Positions 11,973 to 15,127 of a stretch of 15,127 nucleotides of DNA are shown here, piece by piece; position 1 is the stretch's first letter, and each line of letters starts with the position of its first letter. The notes under the pieces are model-generated. The model saw only the letters and a program-made list of their open reading frames with translations, was not told the origin of the DNA and made no database searches. The stretch comes from JADHUC01 sp964617665 (GTDB lineage Bacteria > Planctomycetota > Planctomycetia > Pirellulales > Pirellulaceae): contig CAZUAH010000327.1 of NCBI GenBank assembly GCA_964617665.1, forward strand, positions 1-15,127, read 5' to 3'. The position numbers were made by a program, and so were the translations under genes.

Positions 11973-12002
11973 TCAACGCAAGGCCGTGACGCGGATCGTG
12001 GG
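11973..12002 (-). repeat. R6, copy of the 30-bp upstream repeat with related leader
   Basis: The core is TCAACGCAAG followed by GCCGTGACGCGGATCGTGG. CAACG begins exactly 72 nt before the ATG at 11902. The leader has the TCCGTCTC block in the same place as R2 and R5. The similarity continues right as GAATGATTCGAGAAAACC then GTTTG. Confidence 0.87.
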
Positions 12003-12069
12003 AATGATTCGAGAAAACCGTTTGTGGGTTGCGGAAACGACAAGTGAGGCACGTTCGAAAAGTGCCCCA

Positions 12070-12100
12070 CGACAGAGATGAAGCGGCTATCCGCGCTCCG
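12070..12100. repeat. T-element copy 3, downstream of the WD40 gene
   Basis: CGACAGAGATGAAGCGGCT followed by ATCCGCGCTCC agrees with the stretch at 8769-8800, including a shared GCCCCA just to its left. It lies about 136 nt beyond the WD40 stop codon. Confidence 0.5.
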
Positions 12101-12169
12101 CAGGTCTTCGGCAGGCCCTTGACCGCCGATGAACGAGCCCTTGAAGCTTGACTGCGTACCGGTGGAATC

Positions 12170-12189
12170 TCTGGGGCACCGCCCCCAGG
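12170..12189 (-). terminator. GC-rich hairpin behind the WD40 gene
   Basis: CTGGGG pairs with CCCCAG (6 bp, six-base loop), about 47 nt past the WD40 stop codon in the gene sense. The stem is strong but not followed by a T-run, so it is only a candidate transcript end. Confidence 0.4.
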
Positions 12190-12235
12190 CTCCGTGACGA
12201 CGACCTTCGGCCGTGGCGGTACCCACAGCAGCGGC

Positions 12236-15127
12236 CTACCTTGACGCAGGTGACTCAGTGGCCAACAACCGGACCTGATCGGGATCGTTCTTCCAGCCGT
12301 GCTGTTTGGTGAAGGCATCGGGCTTTACAACGGTTTGCCGACCGTCTTCGGTCAGGACGACAAAGATGAGATGCTTCTCAACACCTTCGCTTCCGCGGTA
12401 ATGACCATGGGCGGAAATGGCCAGATGGCCCTTGCCTTCGTCGAGCACGACAAGCGAACCGGAGTTTCGACCGGATTCTGTTTCGATCAGTCGGAAATCG
12501 TTTGGGTGACCGAGGCAAAGCATGCTCCCATCAGCCGAGAACTCTGCGGCATCCGCCTCCAGTAGATCGAATTCCGTGACCGGTTCCTCTCGGCCGGGTT
12601 CCCAGATCTTCAGCCTGTTGTCCACACCGATGGAAGCAACTCGCTGCCCCTCGCCGAGCCACGCGACTTGTTTCACCGGCCCATTGTGACCGGCAAACTG
12701 GCTGGTAATTTCTCCAGTTTCGACGTCGGTGATCGTGACAAGATGCGATACGACGTCCTTGTTCCGGCTTGCGGCAACAAGGTAGCGGCCGTCCGGACTC
12801 CAGGCGATATGGCTGTCGTGGCTGGCGATCTTGACTGCCTTGACGAGATCACCGTCGGCGCTCCAGATGCGAGCCTCCGGCGTGACGTCGTAGGTTGTGG
12901 CAAGAACATCGCCTTTGGGAGACCATGTGATACAGACAACATCATCCTTAGCGGTGGGCGACTCGTTTTCCCGCATCAGTTGAGACTCGCCTTCCGCCTG
13001 GTAGTTCCAGACCTTGAGAAAATGCCTATCTTCAAAGGTGACCAATCGCTTCCCGTCTGGCGACCAGCAAAGGCGTCTCGTCATATCACCTTCGGCCAAG
13101 AACCGTATGTCGTTGGCTTCTTCGTGTTTCCAAATCTGGACTCTGGTGCCAGATGGGAATGCGATCGTCTTCCCATCCGGTGACCAACCGAGATCGTAGC
13201 AGATGGAATAGCCGTCGCATCGACTCACCATATCCCCGCGTTTCAGGTCCCAAGCGTGTGGTCCGAAACGCCAATTGCTCATCACAACAAGACGTTCTCC
13301 ATTCGGCGACCAAGCGATGTGCTGGGGACCCGGATTGATGCTGCGACTTGGAACAGGTGTTCTCTGCGGCAACGGCGGCAATTCGGGTTGCGGACGACTG
13401 CCTTCCGGCGACGCGTTTACGGAGTCGGTTGTTCCGAAGTAGGAAGTTCCGTTGGGTGCAACCGCGACGAAACAGTGATACGCCCCGTAACACATCATGA
13501 ACGGTCGCATTCCAGGAAGTACTTCAAGTCGGTCTACCCCAGTGAAGCTCCGCCAAACACTGCGCCAACATTGAACGGTGTTGCCAACGGTTTCATCTTT
13601 CACGTACCTGGTTAGCACCTCGCCACCGACAACATCCAGGACGTAGGAGGCCTTTGCACCGTGAATCGCAAGGCGATTGCTGTCGGGTAACCAAGTGGCA
13701 CCAAAGAACACCGGAAAAGGAGAACCCGCACGTTCTTGGGTAAACTCCCGGATGACGCTGCGTCCGTCGACGTGCCACACCTGGCACGCCCCCTCACCCG
13801 TGGCGGCTAGGAATCGGCCGTTGGGCGACCACGCCACATGGCTCCGTTTCCCAGGAGCACCTCGACAATCAGCCGCCAACTCGCCGCTGGCGATGTCCCA
13901 GATGAGGAGTCTTCCCTGCTGACTGACACCTGCCATACGGCGGCCTTCGGGCGACCAGTCGACGCCCATGACCGTATGAGTGTGGCCGCGCAGTGTCCTG
14001 ACAAGTTGACCGGTGGCAGCACGCCAAATCCGCACGGTGGTGTCTCCTGCAGCGGCGACATAGCGCGAGTCGGGCGACCAGGTGACCCAATTGACGTAAC
14101 CGGAGTGGCCATACAGCACGCCCAGCAGTTTCCCGGTCATGGGCTCCCAAAGCCGCACAGTGCCGTCCACGCCGCAAGTTGCCAACATGCTGCTGTCTGG
14201 GCTGTAGCCGGCAGCCAGAATGTGGCCGCGATGGGATACGGTGTCAATCGTCCAGCTTGACCCGTCTGCGACCGCTCCTGGCGCCGCTACTAAGGCCATG
14301 GGGCTGAGTGCACCGTCGCGGTGGATACCTTGAGGCTCGGGCTCAATCTCCAGCGACACAGCTTCCGGCCGCTCGTCCTCGACTGTTCTCACATCGACAT
14401 CCCAAAGTCTGATGCCGTTGACGTTGTCTGCGGTTACAAGCGTCTTTCCATCGGGTGCAAAGGCAACGCTCGATACACTAGCGTCGAGGACCGTTTCTCG
14501 AGCCAGGTTCTCGCCGGTTGCCGCGTCCCAGAGCGTAATCTCATTGTCGGCGTCTCCCGTGGTTGCCGCGGCGAGAATTTGACCATCCTGCGTGAAACCA
14601 AGGTCGCTGACAGTCTGAGAGTGTCCGCGAATAATGCGAGTCTGTTCGTTGGACTCCAAATCCCAGAACTGGATCGTCGTATCTTCACCCCCTGTAACCA
14701 GGACGTTGCCGTCCGGCGAAAAGGCCAAGCTGTGGACTCCATCTACCGGCAGTCCTGCCCGCTCTTGACGCACGAAAGCATCCCAGAGCCTTACGTCGGC
14801 GGGGTTACCTACGGCGAGAAGTCTGCTGTCGGGGGAGAATGCGAGGGAGAAAACCGTGTGCTTACCGTTTGCCCTACCCACTTCTTCGCCCGTCTGCGCG
14901 TCCCAGATGATTACGGAGCCTCCCACTGAAGCTGCGGCGACCAGCCTACCACTGGGAGAATAGGCCACTGCTAGAATGAGATTCCCATGGCCGGCGAACC
15001 TCTGTCGGACTTCACCGCAGGCCATGTCTAACAAGACAACATCGTTGGTGCTGGGTTCAGGAATCACAATGGTCTTCCCCTCGGCACCAAAATGCTGTTG
15101 GATTCTCGATGACGAGCCGGATATTCG
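12236..15127 (-). CDS. Very large WD40 beta-propeller protein (5' end outside window)
   Basis: The frame is open from the right edge to a TAG at 12236-12238, 963 codons, and an in-frame GTG at 15067 is not the true start: the residues before it (H-F-G-A-E-G-K-T-I-V) already read as part of a blade. At least 17 WD40-type units can be counted, with the usual S-P-D-G-x-x-L-A and I-W-D or L-W-D motifs, enough for two or more propellers. A proline-rich linker (R-P-Q-P-E-L-P-P-L-P-Q) near 13360-13400 divides them. After the last blade comes the tail with G-H-Y-R-G, F-V-V-L-T-E-D-G-R-Q and G-W-K-N-D-P-D-Q-V that is usual in planctomycete WD40 proteins. Some of those have an N-terminal kinase domain, but here the N terminus is not visible. 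A protein-binding platform is the likely role; location cannot be told without the N terminus. Confidence 0.93.
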   Translation of the reverse strand, partial: RISGSSSRIQQHFGAEGKTIVIPEPSTNDVVLLDMACGEVRQRFAGHGNLILAVAYSPSGRLVAAASVGGSVIIWDAQTGEEVGRANGKHTVFSLAFSPDSRLLAVGNPADVRLWDAFVRQERAGLPVDGVHSLAFSPDGNVLVTGGEDTTIQFWDLESNEQTRIIRGHSQTVSDLGFTQDGQILAAATTGDADNEITLWDAATGENLARETVLDASVSSVAFAPDGKTLVTADNVNGIRLWDVDVRTVEDERPEAVSLEIEPEPQGIHRDGALSPMALVAAPGAVADGSSWTIDTVSHRGHILAAGYSPDSSMLATCGVDGTVRLWEPMTGKLLGVLYGHSGYVNWVTWSPDSRYVAAAGDTTVRIWRAATGQLVRTLRGHTHTVMGVDWSPEGRRMAGVSQQGRLLIWDIASGELAADCRGAPGKRSHVAWSPNGRFLAATGEGACQVWHVDGRSVIREFTQERAGSPFPVFFGATWLPDSNRLAIHGAKASYVLDVVGGEVLTRYVKDETVGNTVQCWRSVWRSFTGVDRLEVLPGMRPFMMCYGAYHCFVAVAPNGTSYFGTTDSVNASPEGSRPQPELPPLPQRTPVPSRSINPGPQHIAWSPNGERLVVMSNWRFGPHAWDLKRGDMVSRCDGYSICYDLGWSPDGKTIAFPSGTRVQIWKHEEANDIRFLAEGDMTRRLCWSPDGKRLVTFEDRHFLKVWNYQAEGESQLMRENESPTAKDDVVCITWSPKGDVLATTYDVTPEARIWSADGDLVKAVKIASHDSHIAWSPDGRYLVAASRNKDVVSHLVTITDVETGEITSQFAGHNGPVKQVAWLGEGQRVASIGVDNRLKIWEPGREEPVTEFDLLEADAAEFSADGSMLCLGHPNDFRLIETESGRNSGSLVVLDEGKGHLAISAHGHYRGSEGVEKHLIFVVLTEDGRQTVVKPDAFTKQHGWKNDPDQVRLLATESPASR

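Larger units (their letters stand above)
11906..12235. other. Spacer with leader, R6, T-element and hairpin
   Basis: No gene is supported in this 330-nt spacer between the WD40 gene and the next unit. It contains the leader of the 11902 gene, R6, a T-element copy and a hairpin at 12171-12188. The small frames that cross it have no ribosome binding site and look like chance ORFs. Confidence 0.6.

Noticed and set aside
1941..12002. Integron-like cassette array: the gene-side end of each repeat (GTTGAAC/GTTGAGC) fits the attC core GTTRRRY
   Set aside because: No matching RYYYAAC partner is found at the other end of the spacers, no integrase is in view, the genes are paralogues with long leaders, and the two presumed operons lack sites between genes. 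An attC-finding program could settle it.
1941..12002. CRISPR-like array because of short similar repeats
   Set aside because: The copies are separated by whole genes of different length; there are no regular spacers and no cas genes.
12236..15067. GTG at 15067 as the start of the WD40 gene
   Set aside because: The frame stays open and blade-like up to the window edge, and no ribosome binding site precedes the GTG.

Overview
The window looks like accessory chromosome of a planctomycete-type bacterium (Planctomycetota, possibly a Pirellulales relative). This is inferred from gene content, not from a marker gene. The clues are a ThuA-family tail, PQQ-propeller and beta-helix remnants, large WD40 and TPR proteins, SH3-like/TPR fusions, a WD40 C-terminal tail with a G-W-x-N-D-P motif, moderately high GC and AGGAGG-type ribosome binding sites. 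No tRNA, rRNA, CRISPR array, transposase or integrase was seen.

Layout. Positions 1-754 (+ strand) hold the 3' end of a ThuA-like gene followed by two short gene tails, one PQQ-propeller-like and one beta-helix-like. These look like the debris of older genes. From 847 to the right edge every gene is on the - strand. In gene order from the right they are: a very large WD40 protein cut by the window edge (12236-15127); a soluble ORF overlapping a two-TM, Cys-rich protein (11149-11902); a small secreted SH3-like protein (10267-10839); a secreted coiled-coil/SH3-like protein (8888-10006); a likely operon of a secreted TPR protein, an 836-aa SH3-TPR-SH3 protein and a TPR/'VNG-tail' protein (4205-8590) with two decayed fragments behind it (3703-4204); a second coiled-coil/SH3-like protein (2035-3135); and a pair made of a small bitopic protein and a lipoprotein (847-1869).

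The main observation is a 30-bp core repeat (R1-R6) present once upstream of each of the six complete - strand transcription units, always in the same orientation. In four units it starts exactly 72 nt upstream of the start codon, in one 73 and in one 59. In four units the homology runs through the leader and ribosome binding site into the first codons of the gene, after which the proteins diverge. I read this as a mobile or duplicated 5' expression module (promoter + leader + secretion signal) placed in front of different envelope-directed proteins, which might therefore be co-regulated.

The predicted proteins share parts: SH3-like folds, TPRs, a coiled coil with tyrosine at every a/d heptad position, and a short C-terminal V-x-V-[ND]-G tail found in four otherwise different proteins. 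Nearly all carry a signal peptide or lipobox. The locus therefore looks like an expanding family of secreted or periplasmic interaction proteins of unknown function. No enzyme with a recognisable active site is visible on the - strand.
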